Assembly: GCA_003151275.1 (NCBI GenBank)
Contig: PLXC01000119.1
Span: forward strand, 1-64,000
DNA length: 64,000 nucleotides
Direction: 5' to 3'
From: Candidatus Melainabacteria bacterium
GTDB taxonomy: Bacteria > Cyanobacteriota > Vampirovibrionia > Obscuribacterales > Obscuribacteraceae
Below are positions 35,067-43,947 of the stretch, piece after piece. Position 1 is the stretch's first letter. Every line of letters starts with the position of its first letter. The translations under genes were made by a program, and so were the position numbers. The notes under the pieces are model-generated. The model worked only from the letters and a program-made list of their open reading frames with translations, was not told the DNA's origin and did no database searches.

Positions 35067-36755
35067 TTATCGACTCGGATCTTTTAACAGCGGTCCTGGC
35101 ACGATAGGAGGCGTGGAGTGATCTGGCGTGACTGGCGTCAGCTCAAGTTCCCCAATTACGTAGGATGGAGTGATCAACGTTCTGGCTGTAGCGTCTTGAG
35201 GCTCTACAATCTGCGGTTTCGAGTCCTTCCCGACTGCTTGAATGTCTCGTAAAGCGCGCAGGGAGACGTTTCTGAATTCCAGACCGCGGATCAATTCTCG
35301 TCTGCCGTCAGCTAGGTACAACTTGTAAGTAACTTGCGGATTACCCGGCTGAATCGAATATGAAGGAGTGGCAAAAGGTCTCCTGTCTCGATGTTGACCG
35401 GATGGATATTCCGGCATTTGATAATCATCATTCATCCTGGAAACGACGAGCACATAGTCCAATCCGGCATCTTTAGCCAGTTCGGCTAGCTGAGTGCTAA
35501 TCTGCTCAGGACTGGCTGGTTGAGTACTTTCTAGTTCCAAGATACTGTAGACGCCATGGCCGCCCATCGAGTGTCCATTACTGTTTGGTCCATGGCGAGT
35601 CGGTATGCGACTCTGACAAAATCCTTTTAGAAGTCCATTATCAACCAGCGTCAATTTTTTTCCAGGAATGCCTTCGTCGTCAAACTTGTAAGAGCCATAA
35701 AGCAGGTTGCCTTGGCTGTCCTTCGCTTGAGGATTGTCAATAACGTTCATATGTTTGGGCAAAATCTTTCTGCCCAGCGCATTCTTAAGCGGGTTGCGCC
35801 AGTCTTCAGTGCCAATGTATTCCTCTGCAAAACCGAAATTGGGAGCCATGATTTGTGAAAACAGTTGCGCCGCTGCTTGTCCTTCGAAAAGGACTGGACC
35901 GCAGTACTCTTCACCCTTTTTGGCCGTCTGCAATCCGCTCACTCGCTGAGCTAGGTCTTCGGTCGCCTTTTTCAGGACATCATAATTAGGAAGCTGGGAT
36001 TCTTCTGTGCAGGCAAAAACGTCATAATCGGTCACCGGCATGCCATCAAGAGCTTGAGCTGACGCCATGATGCGCACTGAGACTTTATTATTTGAATCGC
36101 GAACCCTTGATCCTTCGCTGTTAATGTACCAGCGATTAATGGTTCGGTTTATGAAAGACACTTTGGATTTTTGCAGGGTTGGATAGTCTTTGAATCTAGC
36201 TGACAGCTCCTGAATAATTCCGATCCATTTTTTATCCGTGACTAACTGACCGAGCGGATTAAGCGCAACAACCGCGTCTTCGTGGCTCATGTCGGGTAAG
36301 CGGTCTGGAACATTGTTGGAGCTGAGATAGGCTTTTTTCCATTCTAATACTCGAATTGCATTTTTATATTCGTGATCGGTATCCAACCAAAGTGTCCGAC
36401 GCAGCGCAATATAGTCGTCATCGATTGGCAGCGGGTAAGCGGTGTCCCAACGAGTGGAAAGATGATATGTGCTGTCTAAATCATGTTCCCCAACTTTCAC
36501 TATTGGCGTAATAATGCGGTCATGCGATCTGTTAACAACAGGCTGAGATCCCAGACATGAAGAATAAACTACTTCATCGACGTCTTTTACTTCATATGAA
36601 ATGAAGTACGGCGATTTGTGTTGATCGACGTGCAAATCTTTCATTGATCTCGTCATTTCGTCAACTAGAGCATCGAGCACGACATCGCTTTCTGCCTGGG
36701 CTGGAGAGCCAAGCAGCAAGATCGTGATCAAAAATATAGAGCTTAGCTGTTTCAT
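35067..36755 (-). CDS. Exported TldE/PmbA-like protein without zinc motif
   Basis: 562 residues with a clear signal peptide (MKQLSSIFLITILLLGSPAQA). The C-terminal half follows TldD/PmbA proteins (GPVLFEGQAAAQLF, FDDEGIPGKKLTLVDNG, GFCQSRIPT). At the position of the TldD zinc motif HExxxH it reads SQIMAP, so it cannot bind zinc there. In E. coli the non-catalytic partner TldE (PmbA) pairs with TldD. Its ATG overlaps the stop of the neighbouring TldD-like gene (ATGA), matching such a complex. TldD/TldE are normally cytosolic, so the signal peptide is unusual. Confidence 0.82.
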   Translation of the reverse strand: MKQLSSIFLITILLLGSPAQAESDVVLDALVDEMTRSMKDLHVDQHKSPYFISYEVKDVDEVVYSSCLGSQPVVNRSHDRIITPIVKVGEHDLDSTYHLSTRWDTAYPLPIDDDYIALRRTLWLDTDHEYKNAIRVLEWKKAYLSSNNVPDRLPDMSHEDAVVALNPLGQLVTDKKWIGIIQELSARFKDYPTLQKSKVSFINRTINRWYINSEGSRVRDSNNKVSVRIMASAQALDGMPVTDYDVFACTEESQLPNYDVLKKATEDLAQRVSGLQTAKKGEEYCGPVLFEGQAAAQLFSQIMAPNFGFAEEYIGTEDWRNPLKNALGRKILPKHMNVIDNPQAKDSQGNLLYGSYKFDDEGIPGKKLTLVDNGLLKGFCQSRIPTRHGPNSNGHSMGGHGVYSILELESTQPASPEQISTQLAELAKDAGLDYVLVVSRMNDDYQMPEYPSGQHRDRRPFATPSYSIQPGNPQVTYKLYLADGRRELIRGLEFRNVSLRALRDIQAVGKDSKPQIVEPQDATARTLITPSYVIGELELTPVTPDHSTPPIVPGPLLKDPSR

Positions 36756-38539
36756 TGATGTGCGCTTTGAGTTGGCGATGCCGCACTATGAGTGGTGGCA
36801 TCAGGGGCGGGCAGAATCGGAACTTTGTCAAATGATTTAGCAGTGCGCTTCGTCTCGATCGACTGAATTAGCAGACTTGGCGCCACTGCTGAAACTGGCA
36901 CCGGACCGGACTCTCGTCCGCACGTACCATTAAAGACAGCACTATCAGTACCGGCCGAAATCACTCTTTCCAGTGCTGCCAACGGCGTGCCGACAATTTC
37001 TGCACCTCGGATCAATTGATCGGGCTTTCCATCCGCGAAAACTTTATAAACGCGCAACGGATTAATAAAATAAGTTTGTTCAGAGCCTCTCGACGTGTAC
37101 GTGTAACCGCCCGAAATTTCCTCAAAGAGAAGACCATACGTCTTGTGCTGTTTCTTGACCTCATTGATGAGCATCGCTCGTAGATTTTGGGCTGACACTT
37201 GTTTTTTCTTGTCCGCAGTGACAATCAGATTCGCCTGGCGCGCAACTGGATTCCATCCCGGTGATGAACGTCCATGTCCATTAGATGCGTTGAACCCCTG
37301 CACCATTGTCCGTGCCAATAGGAATCCAGTCAGAACGCCGTTTTTCGCAAGAGTAACTGGCTGTGCCGGCACTCCTTCGTCATCAAATTTGTAAAAGCCG
37401 TTCAAGAATTCTCCATTCGCTTTTTCCTTGGTTGGATCATCAACGACGGTGATAAATTCAGGCATGACCAAGGTGCCTAATTTTTTAGCGAATGTCTTGC
37501 CTTCGTTTTCGCTCTTCTCATGCACAGCCTCGACTCTGTGACCAAAACTTTCATGAAAGAATACCGCGGCAGCTTTACCGGAAAGGATCGCTGGTCCAAC
37601 ATATGGTTCTGCCACTGGTGCCTTTCGCAACTGCTCCAGTCCGGATGCCAACTTTTCTACTCGGGATGCTAAGGCTTTTTCATCCGGAAAGTACTCCGGA
37701 TCCGGGCGCTCGATTGAATCGGTCAATGACAGGGACATACCGTCGTCTGCAAGTGTATTACCTTGAATTGTGATGCGGTAGCCCAAATGTTGCTCGATAA
37801 TTTGCGAACCTTCGCTGTTGACAAAATAACGAGTGGTTGGCTCACTGACAAATGAAACAGTCGATGATTGAAGTAATGAAGGGTGTTTCAAAAAGATTTT
37901 TGACAGGCTTTTTACTTTTTCTTGCCACAAGGCTCGATCGAAATTGACTTGCTTGATTGGTGAGCTGTAATGACGCTGAGGCTGAAACGAAAAGTCGTCC
38001 GACTTATCGTCCTCGGCTGACATCACTTCGTTGCTGGCTATCAGTTCAGAATATCGCTGCTGAGCAGCTTTGTAGGCTTCATCCGTTTTTAGCCAGAGAC
38101 ACTGTTGGAGAGGGATACCCGCGCCATCGCTGGGTAATATCGAACTTAGCGTTGTCGACTTCTCATACAAATGGGGAGATGCAGAATTTTTTCCACGCAA
38201 GAAATGTGTATTATCGAATTTCGGAGTGCCGACGCGCAGGTCAACAGATAGCATGCGCCAGCTGTTTCTCGGGAACTCATCTTGAATTGCCCCGTTTGAT
38301 GCGGATATCTTTTCCCATTCGCCTTCGTAAAGACGATAGGCAAGATAGTACAAAGCCGCTTTGTTGGCGTTCTTTAGTTTGGAAAGGGAGCGCTTCAACT
38401 CCTGATCCATTGTTTGAATGATTGGATTTTCCAAGGGCAGGGACGGCGCCGAGCTGGCATTGGTTGGGCCTATACCTGAGAGAAAGAGAAGTAGACTGAT
38501 CAGGGTGGCTACTAATTTCAAACTCTGTTTCCGCCACAA
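36752..38539 (-). CDS. Exported TldD-like metalloprotease
   Basis: 595 residues. The zinc-binding HExxxH motif is HESFGH (H329, E330, H334), followed by FDDEGVPAQPVTLAKNG, the TldD hallmark. The hydrophobic N-terminus (KLVATLISLLLFLSG) looks like a signal peptide. The start is TTG; TTG 38521 with GGCGGA upstream is an alternative. It forms a pair with the following TldE-like gene and lies 36 bp after the M20 peptidase. The family cleaves unfolded peptides or matures peptides such as microcin B17. This pair presumably acts in the periplasm or outside. Confidence 0.85.
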   Translation of the reverse strand: MWRKQSLKLVATLISLLLFLSGIGPTNASSAPSLPLENPIIQTMDQELKRSLSKLKNANKAALYYLAYRLYEGEWEKISASNGAIQDEFPRNSWRMLSVDLRVGTPKFDNTHFLRGKNSASPHLYEKSTTLSSILPSDGAGIPLQQCLWLKTDEAYKAAQQRYSELIASNEVMSAEDDKSDDFSFQPQRHYSSPIKQVNFDRALWQEKVKSLSKIFLKHPSLLQSSTVSFVSEPTTRYFVNSEGSQIIEQHLGYRITIQGNTLADDGMSLSLTDSIERPDPEYFPDEKALASRVEKLASGLEQLRKAPVAEPYVGPAILSGKAAAVFFHESFGHRVEAVHEKSENEGKTFAKKLGTLVMPEFITVVDDPTKEKANGEFLNGFYKFDDEGVPAQPVTLAKNGVLTGFLLARTMVQGFNASNGHGRSSPGWNPVARQANLIVTADKKKQVSAQNLRAMLINEVKKQHKTYGLLFEEISGGYTYTSRGSEQTYFINPLRVYKVFADGKPDQLIRGAEIVGTPLAALERVISAGTDSAVFNGTCGRESGPVPVSAVAPSLLIQSIETKRTAKSFDKVPILPAPDATTHSAASPTQSAHQ

Positions 38540-38575
38540 GATAGAACGCTGAAAAGTAGCATCTTCTATTCGTCT

Positions 38576-39949
38576 CTACTGTTTGATTTTCGAAAGAGCA
38601 TCGAAATAGTGGACAAACATTTTGATGCCCCCACCGGCTTGCTGCCAATCGAAATTCTCATTGATCGCATGATAGCCATGCTCTGGCAGCGACAAACCTA
38701 AGAAAACGATGGGCACGTTCAAAACATCATGCATGCTCACTACTGCGCCAATCGAACCACCTTCGCGGGTGAAGGCCGCCTCTTTACCGAAGCCTGCTTT
38801 CATCGCGTCGCTGGCAGCTTGATTATATGGTCCTGTAAATTCGCCTAAATATGGGCGCAACGTCCCTTCTTGGATGATCTGCGCGTCCGGACATTTGGCG
38901 TGGACGAACTTCGTAAATGCTTCGAGAATCTTTTCTGGATCTTGGTCGGGCACCAAGCGCATGCTTATCTTCGCTTCCGCTTCGTGGGGAACTATTGTCT
39001 TTACCCCAGGACCTTGGTAACCGCCCGTGATACCATGCACCTCAAATGTCGGAAGCGCCCAGATCCTCTGGGAAGCTTCTTTGGCATCCATGGTGCGCAG
39101 AGAAGTCAGTTCGTGAGCTTTCATAAATGCTTGAACGTTGAAGCCAGAAGCAACAAAATTGTTTGCTTCGCTTTCAGAGGGCTTGCGCACGCCGTCGTAA
39201 AATCCTGGAATGTTTACGTGTCCGGTTTTGGCGTCATAACATTCGCTAATTAATTGAGCCAATTCACCAATTGGATTGCGGGCTAAACCGCCTGTGGTGC
39301 CCGAGTGAACATCCTTTGCGCCTGTTTTCAATCGAACCAAAACACCTTGCAATCCACGCAAGCCGTAAGGTATGGCAGGACGTTCCCGTGATACCCAAAT
39401 CGTGTCTGAAACGACGATCGAATTTGTTTTTAGTTTGGCCTTATTGTCCTTCAAAAATTGTTCGAAGTTAGGGCTGCCAATTTCTTCTTCCAGTTCCCAC
39501 ATGAACTTTATATTGATCGGCACTTTGTGATCATGGGCGTACCTGGCCGCATACAGAACCGCCAGAGCTGGACCCTTATCATCTGTACTGCCTCTGCCAC
39601 TGTAGGTACCGTTATCGATTTTCATCTCAAATGGTGCACTCTTCCACTCGGCAGGATCAGCAGGTTGCACATCCAAATGGTTGTATATAGTTACAGTTGG
39701 ATAACTTGGATCAGCAAGCAGTTCAGCAAAAACAACAGGATTGCCCTTGGTTTCGATGATCTCAGCTTTGGCGCCGGCGTCCTGAAGGAGCTTGACGGCC
39801 GCATCAGCTGTTCGCTTGATGTCCGCCTTTCTGTCTGGATCCATGCTGACGCTGGGGATATCCACGAGCTTTTTTAGGTCGCGTTCATAACCTTGCCTTG
39901 ACGATGTCGCGTACTCAGCAACTTTATCAACATCCACATCAACTGCCAT
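38576..39949 (-). CDS. M20-family metallopeptidase (dipeptidase-like)
   Basis: 457 residues from ATG 39949, which has AAGGAGG 7 nt upstream and gives the family start ([19 protein letters not shown]...). Zinc site motifs: NHLDVQPA (His), [10 protein letters not shown] (Asp), [10 protein letters not shown] (catalytic Glu pair), and HAINENFD (terminal His). An in-frame TTG at 40084 would add 45 residues that form a signal peptide ([18 protein letters not shown]). Both exported and cytosolic forms are therefore conceivable. First gene of the operon with the TldD/TldE-like pair. Confidence 0.9.
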   Translation of the reverse strand: MAVDVDVDKVAEYATSSRQGYERDLKKLVDIPSVSMDPDRKADIKRTADAAVKLLQDAGAKAEIIETKGNPVVFAELLADPSYPTVTIYNHLDVQPADPAEWKSAPFEMKIDNGTYSGRGSTDDKGPALAVLYAARYAHDHKVPINIKFMWELEEEIGSPNFEQFLKDNKAKLKTNSIVVSDTIWVSRERPAIPYGLRGLQGVLVRLKTGAKDVHSGTTGGLARNPIGELAQLISECYDAKTGHVNIPGFYDGVRKPSESEANNFVASGFNVQAFMKAHELTSLRTMDAKEASQRIWALPTFEVHGITGGYQGPGVKTIVPHEAEAKISMRLVPDQDPEKILEAFTKFVHAKCPDAQIIQEGTLRPYLGEFTGPYNQAASDAMKAGFGKEAAFTREGGSIGAVVSMHDVLNVPIVFLGLSLPEHGYHAINENFDWQQAGGGIKMFVHYFDALSKIKQ

Positions 39950-40170
39950 TTTCCCCTCCTTGGCTGCTCCTGTCGCAATATTTGCCGAACCAAGCAAAGC
40001 GCTGCCAGCTAGGCCTGGGACACCAGGCAAAAGCAATAACGTTGTGGCGATGATGCTTTTGCGCAAACCGCTCGATAGGAACAATTCATGCGCCTAATGG
40101 TGCGCCAAAATTGAACTTATTTCAATATTGACTACCGGTTTTGCTGTGACGATTTTTGGTAATTGTGAAC

Positions 40171-40839
40171 TTAGGCTGCTGCGCTTGACCTTTGGTTAGC
40201 GGCTAATTGTGGAGCTGTTGGCAGTGAGGCGTTGACTTTGGCAATGTACTCGCCCACTTTGCTTGCCACGGTTGCAGCGTCGAAGAAGCCGACAATACGG
40301 CCAACCTCATCTAGCATTGTGCCATTTGGACTGAGCACTGATATGGACGGATAGTGGTCGACGCCCAAGGCTTTGCCGATGTTTGCGGCAACGAGGTCAG
40401 TTGAGGGAGAGCTTTTCAGGAATACAGCCTGGTTAGCTAGTTGTTGAAATTCTGGTTTATCCAATTCTTTGTTCATGGCCTGCGACCAAGTGCCGTTCTC
40501 ACCGAAAACCATGACGATCGCTTTGTGTTGATGAACGCCAGTGTCATATCCGTCTGCGGTGTTTGTCGTCCACTCAATTTTATTTGTCTTGTCGGTAGGT
40601 CCCTGAGCAAGTTCTTTAACAACTTGTTGTTCCCATGGACGCGAGGTGTTGTAATCAACACCACCCTTTGTCAGAGTCAACTCAGGCAAAACGGCATTAG
40701 CACTGCCGTTATCTTTAGCCGGGGTTGAAATACTCCAATTTAAATCTTGTACTGCTTTATTGAAGTTATCTGCAAATGGTGATGCGCCAAACGCAGATTG
40801 TTCCAAGTGAGAGTAAGCTGATTCGTCGATCAGGCTCAT
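40171..40839 (-). CDS. Thioredoxin-fold protein lacking CxxC
   Basis: 222 residues. Residues 104-200 follow a thioredoxin-like pattern (KAIVMVFGENGTWSQAM...VDHYPSISVLSPNGTMLDEVGRIVGFFD), with the cis-proline region YPSI. The redox CxxC is replaced by TWSQ and there is no Cys in the protein, so it is not an oxidoreductase; a chaperone or binding role is more likely. The N-terminal 80 residues are unrecognised and there is no signal peptide. GGAGG lies 9 nt upstream of the ATG. It stands alone. Confidence 0.65.
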   Translation of the reverse strand: MSLIDESAYSHLEQSAFGASPFADNFNKAVQDLNWSISTPAKDNGSANAVLPELTLTKGGVDYNTSRPWEQQVVKELAQGPTDKTNKIEWTTNTADGYDTGVHQHKAIVMVFGENGTWSQAMNKELDKPEFQQLANQAVFLKSSPSTDLVAANIGKALGVDHYPSISVLSPNGTMLDEVGRIVGFFDAATVASKVGEYIAKVNASLPTAPQLAANQRSSAAA

Positions 40840-41097
40840 TTATGATTGCCTCCGCCAGAGAGTTCTTAGATGTATACAGGGCGGAGGAAAATTTGACAGA
40901 TATTTGAAATATTCTTGAGTTCAGACCCAATATCAATTTCAGGTCCAATATTCGTGAGTTAACCCTTCCGTATTCAGATTCCACATTCGTGACTGTGAGT
41001 GAGTCGGATCGATATTCGTGGAGTAGTTCAGATAAACATTGTGGACTCTCCGCGGTAGCATTATGAAAAGCTCGCACCGGGACCTGATGTCGTGTCC

Positions 41098-41217
41098 TTT
41101 TTATTCGATTAATATATTAAGCAAAAAACAAGGCTTTTTACGATGCTGAAAAGCTTGAACCACCAGCTGTTTCCGGGAACGTCAAAGTCTGAAAACACTG
41201 ATGTAATAATGCTTTAC
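41098..41217 (+). repeat. 120-bp dispersed element, copy B
   Basis: Second copy of the element at 19624-19743. TTTTTAT and TTAATATATTAAGCAAAAAAC lead into AAGG and CGATGCTGAAAAG, then GGGAACGTCAAAG, TGATGTAAT and GCTTTAC. The flanks share tandem repeats in kind but not in sequence. Confidence 0.75.
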
Positions 41218-41298
41218 TTAATATTGGAACTAAAAAAAGGAAGGGGAACCACCCGGTTTAATCCGAGGATAGCCTATGCAGCAAGCTGCTCGGCATAA
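41143..41298 (+). CDS. Predicted micro-ORF in dispersed element (51 aa)
   Basis: Starts MLKSL with AAGG 9 nt upstream. It agrees with the 19668 copy at LF, SK and DVI, then continues beyond that copy's stop (MLYLILELKKGRG) and ends inside the palindromic repeat (PRIAYAASCSA). The extension is probably incidental; the first 22 codons are the part shared with copy A. Confidence 0.3.
   Translation: MLKSLNHQLFPGTSKSENTDVIMLYLILELKKGRGTTRFNPRIAYAASCSA
41260..41294 (+). repeat. Dispersed palindromic repeat, copy 3
   Basis: ATCCGAGGAT, AGCCTATGCA, GCAAGCTGCTCGGC. Matches 23638-23671 (opposite orientation) with about two differences, and 8741-8774 with more. Contains ATCCGAGGAT and GCAGCAAGCTGC dyads. 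Confidence 0.75.
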
Positions 41299-41371
41299 TC
41301 TTCAGTAGCATGCTGCGTCCGAAGTCGCAAATATTCAATATTCGCGAGTCTCAATATTTGTGAGTCATTGT

Positions 41372-41935
41372 TCAGACCCACTGAATTGAGAAAACGGCAT
41401 CCATGAAGACCTTCAAGTATCGTTCGAATTGGAAATATCCGTAACGCGACGGCACTTGGAGATAAGCCTCCTCAATCGTGTTTTTGTCCGCGCCCGAATC
41501 AAAAAAGAGCCCACAATATTCGTTTAGCGCTTTCTTGGTTGCAGGATCGATGAACGAGCCTTTCACCTGTAATACCAACCGGTCTTTTATAAAGATCGTT
41601 TCGCCGCTAGTGAAGCGAAAGTTTGGACCAGCCGCCCCGCGATTTCGATTGGACCATTGGTTGTTTCCGGCATTGCCCAGAACAGGTGTGAGCTCCACCA
41701 GCTCACTGCTGCCCTCCGCAATTTTGTGCATCGGCAGATCGAGGAATCGTCTAAATTTCTCGATCTCCTCCGCTCGAAGACCTGGCAGCTTTCTGAAGAA
41801 AGTTATTTCAACATCGTCTTGCGCACGCGGATGATATGACCGCATGGTCATGAGAGAAGTGTTGAGCTCGGGATCGGCTGTCCAATCTGCTGGAAGAGTG
41901 ACGCGTTTAATGCAGCCGAACTCGACAAGTTCCAT
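41372..41935 (-). CDS. Hypothetical partner of papain-like protein
   Basis: 187 residues, unrecognised, soluble, no signal peptide. It starts MELVEFGCIKRVTLPADW and contains ETIFIKDRLVLQVKGSF near the middle, likely beta strands. It follows the papain-like gene by 9 bp, so the two are co-transcribed. Such order and size can indicate an immunity or inhibitor protein for a protease effector, but nothing in its sequence proves that. Confidence 0.55.
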   Translation of the reverse strand: MELVEFGCIKRVTLPADWTADPELNTSLMTMRSYHPRAQDDVEITFFRKLPGLRAEEIEKFRRFLDLPMHKIAEGSSELVELTPVLGNAGNNQWSNRNRGAAGPNFRFTSGETIFIKDRLVLQVKGSFIDPATKKALNEYCGLFFDSGADKNTIEEAYLQVPSRYGYFQFERYLKVFMDAVFSIQWV

Positions 41936-41944
41936 TAGGTTCCA

Positions 41945-43615
41945 TTATCTACTGGTGGCAGAAGCCATGATATCTTGGATCTGGTTTTGAATGATTTCCG
42001 CTTGGAAGGAATCTTGCTTGCTCAGTGCTTCTGCAAGCATCGACCGCAGTGGGTCAATCTGTACTTGTGGATCCAATTTAGGATTGTTCTTGAGCGGATT
42101 TTCGTCGCTTTCCTTCCAGCTCTTGTTGAAGAGGTCTTGTCTCCACTTTCTGTAATCTTCGTCGCGCATGACGCCGTCGTTTCTCGACCAACCGCCCTTG
42201 CCGCCTTGATCTTGACCGCGATCTGAACCACCTTGACCTTGACCACGATCCGAGCCGCCTTGTCCGTTCTGATCGACGCGACCGGCATTTGACGGCAGCG
42301 TTGCGTTGTACAGGTCGCTAACGTTTACCCATTTGTTGTTTTCCGATCCCCACTGATTGGTCATAAAGATCTTGGCAGGAGGACCAGCTTGATAGTCGCT
42401 GACGTTGACTACGTGCCAACCGCCGGAACCGCCATTATCGCCAGTGCCGCCAAAGAGCTTGTCGTTGGCGTTAACCATGATAATTGCAGGTGGTTTTCCG
42501 GAAGTAAGTGCGTCTGAGAATTCTTGGTAATTGTGAACTTTGGAACTGCCGTCGGTGTTATTGGGACCACCCACTTCGGCATTTGAAATTATGTATTGAC
42601 CTGTAAACCCTAAGTTCTTTCCTATTTCTGCCATCGCATCGGTACTAAGTCCTGGTTGTCTCATCGGCTTGCCGTCTGGTCCGGGGACCTCCGTGCCGTT
42701 GGCAAACCTCAGTCGCTCACCCGTATCGGACTGCCCCGTCGGCGCTTCTTGTGAATAAAAGAGCGGTGGTTTTTGGTGCTGCCAGTAATCGTTAATCGTC
42801 GCCTGGTCGAAAATTTGGCTGGCGTAATCGCGTTTACCATCGGTACGAGCATCACCAAAAGCTAGTTTGGATTCTGTGTCTTCCTTGAGACTGTTGGCGT
42901 CCAGCTTGATCATTTTGCCGTCTTTGGATGATTTGTACTCGCCAGTCAAACCAACTTCAGAGACAATGCGAGCTGCCTCTGCTGGATTGGTGATGTTCAG
43001 CCGACGCTCAAGGGTGGTGACGTTGCAGGTGTTGTGGAAGCCTTGATCCAGCCCTGTTCTCAACGACGCGTTGTGCAAAATGCTGCCGGCCAATTGATTA
43101 CGTTCATCGGGTTTCAAGTGAGAGGTGTTGTTCGGATTCTCTAACAACTTGCTAGTCGAGTCGTAGATTTTGTTGACTTGCTCGGCTGTCAGAGGCGGTT
43201 TGCGATTTTCAATCGCCGTCATATCTTTTTGAACTTCGGCTGCTTGGTCAGGGGTCATACCCTGGGTCAAATGTTCAAGTCTGCCTTTTTGAGCTTGAAT
43301 GTCAGCTGGATTGATCGGCGCGGCGTTGTCGGTGACCGCTCCGGTCTTATCTGCAATTGGTGCTTTACCATCGGTTGGCTGATTGTTTTCTCTGACTGCG
43401 CCGACTGCAAGAGGCGTAGCCAAATCTTTGTTTACGCCTTGTGGTCCGTAAATGTCACCGGTGAATTTGATCTGCCCGTTTTGGACAACGTTTGGATTCT
43501 CAGTTTGACGTGCATTCTGAGCTGTCGCCATGTCATGGTTGGTAACCGCCAATGTGGAAGTGCCAGGATGGGCAGCCTCCTTGGGTTTGTCAAATTTTTC
43601 AGCGGTTTCTGCCAT
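41945..43615 (-). CDS. Papain-like cysteine peptidase domain protein
   Basis: 556 residues. The N-terminal 190 residues are polar and Asn/Gln/Asp/Pro-rich. Residues 190-430 carry what looks like a papain/C39-type active site: Q191 and C197 (QGFHNTCNVTTLE), H401 (GGWHVVNVSDY) and N420 (MTNQWG). A Gly/Gln/Asp-rich repeat (GQGGSDRG, two copies) and a charged C-terminal tail follow. No signal peptide. A promoter-like TTGACA-17-CAAAAT lies about 110-140 bp upstream. Possible roles are secreted effector, toxin or processing protease. The call rests on motif order, as I cannot place it in a named family. Confidence 0.55.
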   Translation of the reverse strand: MAETAEKFDKPKEAAHPGTSTLAVTNHDMATAQNARQTENPNVVQNGQIKFTGDIYGPQGVNKDLATPLAVGAVRENNQPTDGKAPIADKTGAVTDNAAPINPADIQAQKGRLEHLTQGMTPDQAAEVQKDMTAIENRKPPLTAEQVNKIYDSTSKLLENPNNTSHLKPDERNQLAGSILHNASLRTGLDQGFHNTCNVTTLERRLNITNPAEAARIVSEVGLTGEYKSSKDGKMIKLDANSLKEDTESKLAFGDARTDGKRDYASQIFDQATINDYWQHQKPPLFYSQEAPTGQSDTGERLRFANGTEVPGPDGKPMRQPGLSTDAMAEIGKNLGFTGQYIISNAEVGGPNNTDGSSKVHNYQEFSDALTSGKPPAIIMVNANDKLFGGTGDNGGSGGWHVVNVSDYQAGPPAKIFMTNQWGSENNKWVNVSDLYNATLPSNAGRVDQNGQGGSDRGQGQGGSDRGQDQGGKGGWSRNDGVMRDEDYRKWRQDLFNKSWKESDENPLKNNPKLDPQVQIDPLRSMLAEALSKQDSFQAEIIQNQIQDIMASATSR

Positions 43616-43947
43616 GGGGTGACTATTACCGAGGATCCGAACCTAGAAGCGCAAAAAGCGAAGCTGGATGGATCAGTAAGAACTGGGCAAGCTTAGTAAG
43701 TTTATGGACACCGAAGTGACGTTATTTTGAATCCATATATGCGGGATGTCAAGTTAACGACAACCTTTTTCGTCATTAATTCAAGCCAGCGCACTCGCTG
43801 CAGTATCCCATGCATCAAATTGAGCGACTCTGATTCTGCTCTGGATTCAGGCAAGAACGGCTATGCGTGTGCTTGAGCAGCGGTATGCTTGTTTTTCGTC
43901 CATATAATCAGAACTACCAACACGGCTAAAAGAACTAACGAAGTGAT
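43616..43947. other. Intergenic region holding promoter of papain-like gene
   Basis: 332 bp between two minus-strand genes. The only clear signal is the promoter at 43724-43752; no RNA gene, repeat or small ORF is supported. Confidence 0.5.
43724..43752 (-). promoter_or_regulatory. Candidate sigma-70 promoter
   Basis: On the minus strand TTGACA (43752-43747), 17-nt spacer, CAAAAT (43729-43724). It would start a transcript near 43717 with about 100 nt of leader before the papain-like gene. Confidence 0.5.

Larger units (their letters stand above)
40840..41371. other. Repeat-rich intergenic region
   Basis: 532 bp. It contains degenerate repeats of the type ATATTCGTGAGT on both sides (about 40915-41035 and 41325-41375), the second copy of the 120-bp element (41098-41217) with its micro-ORF, and a copy of the palindromic dispersed repeat (41260-41294). 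The composition parallels 19.4-20.0 kb. Confidence 0.6.

Noticed and set aside
43178..43696. 172-codon plus-strand ORF opposite the papain-like gene
   Set aside because: Lies entirely antisense to a frame with catalytic motifs; composition is that of a shadow frame.
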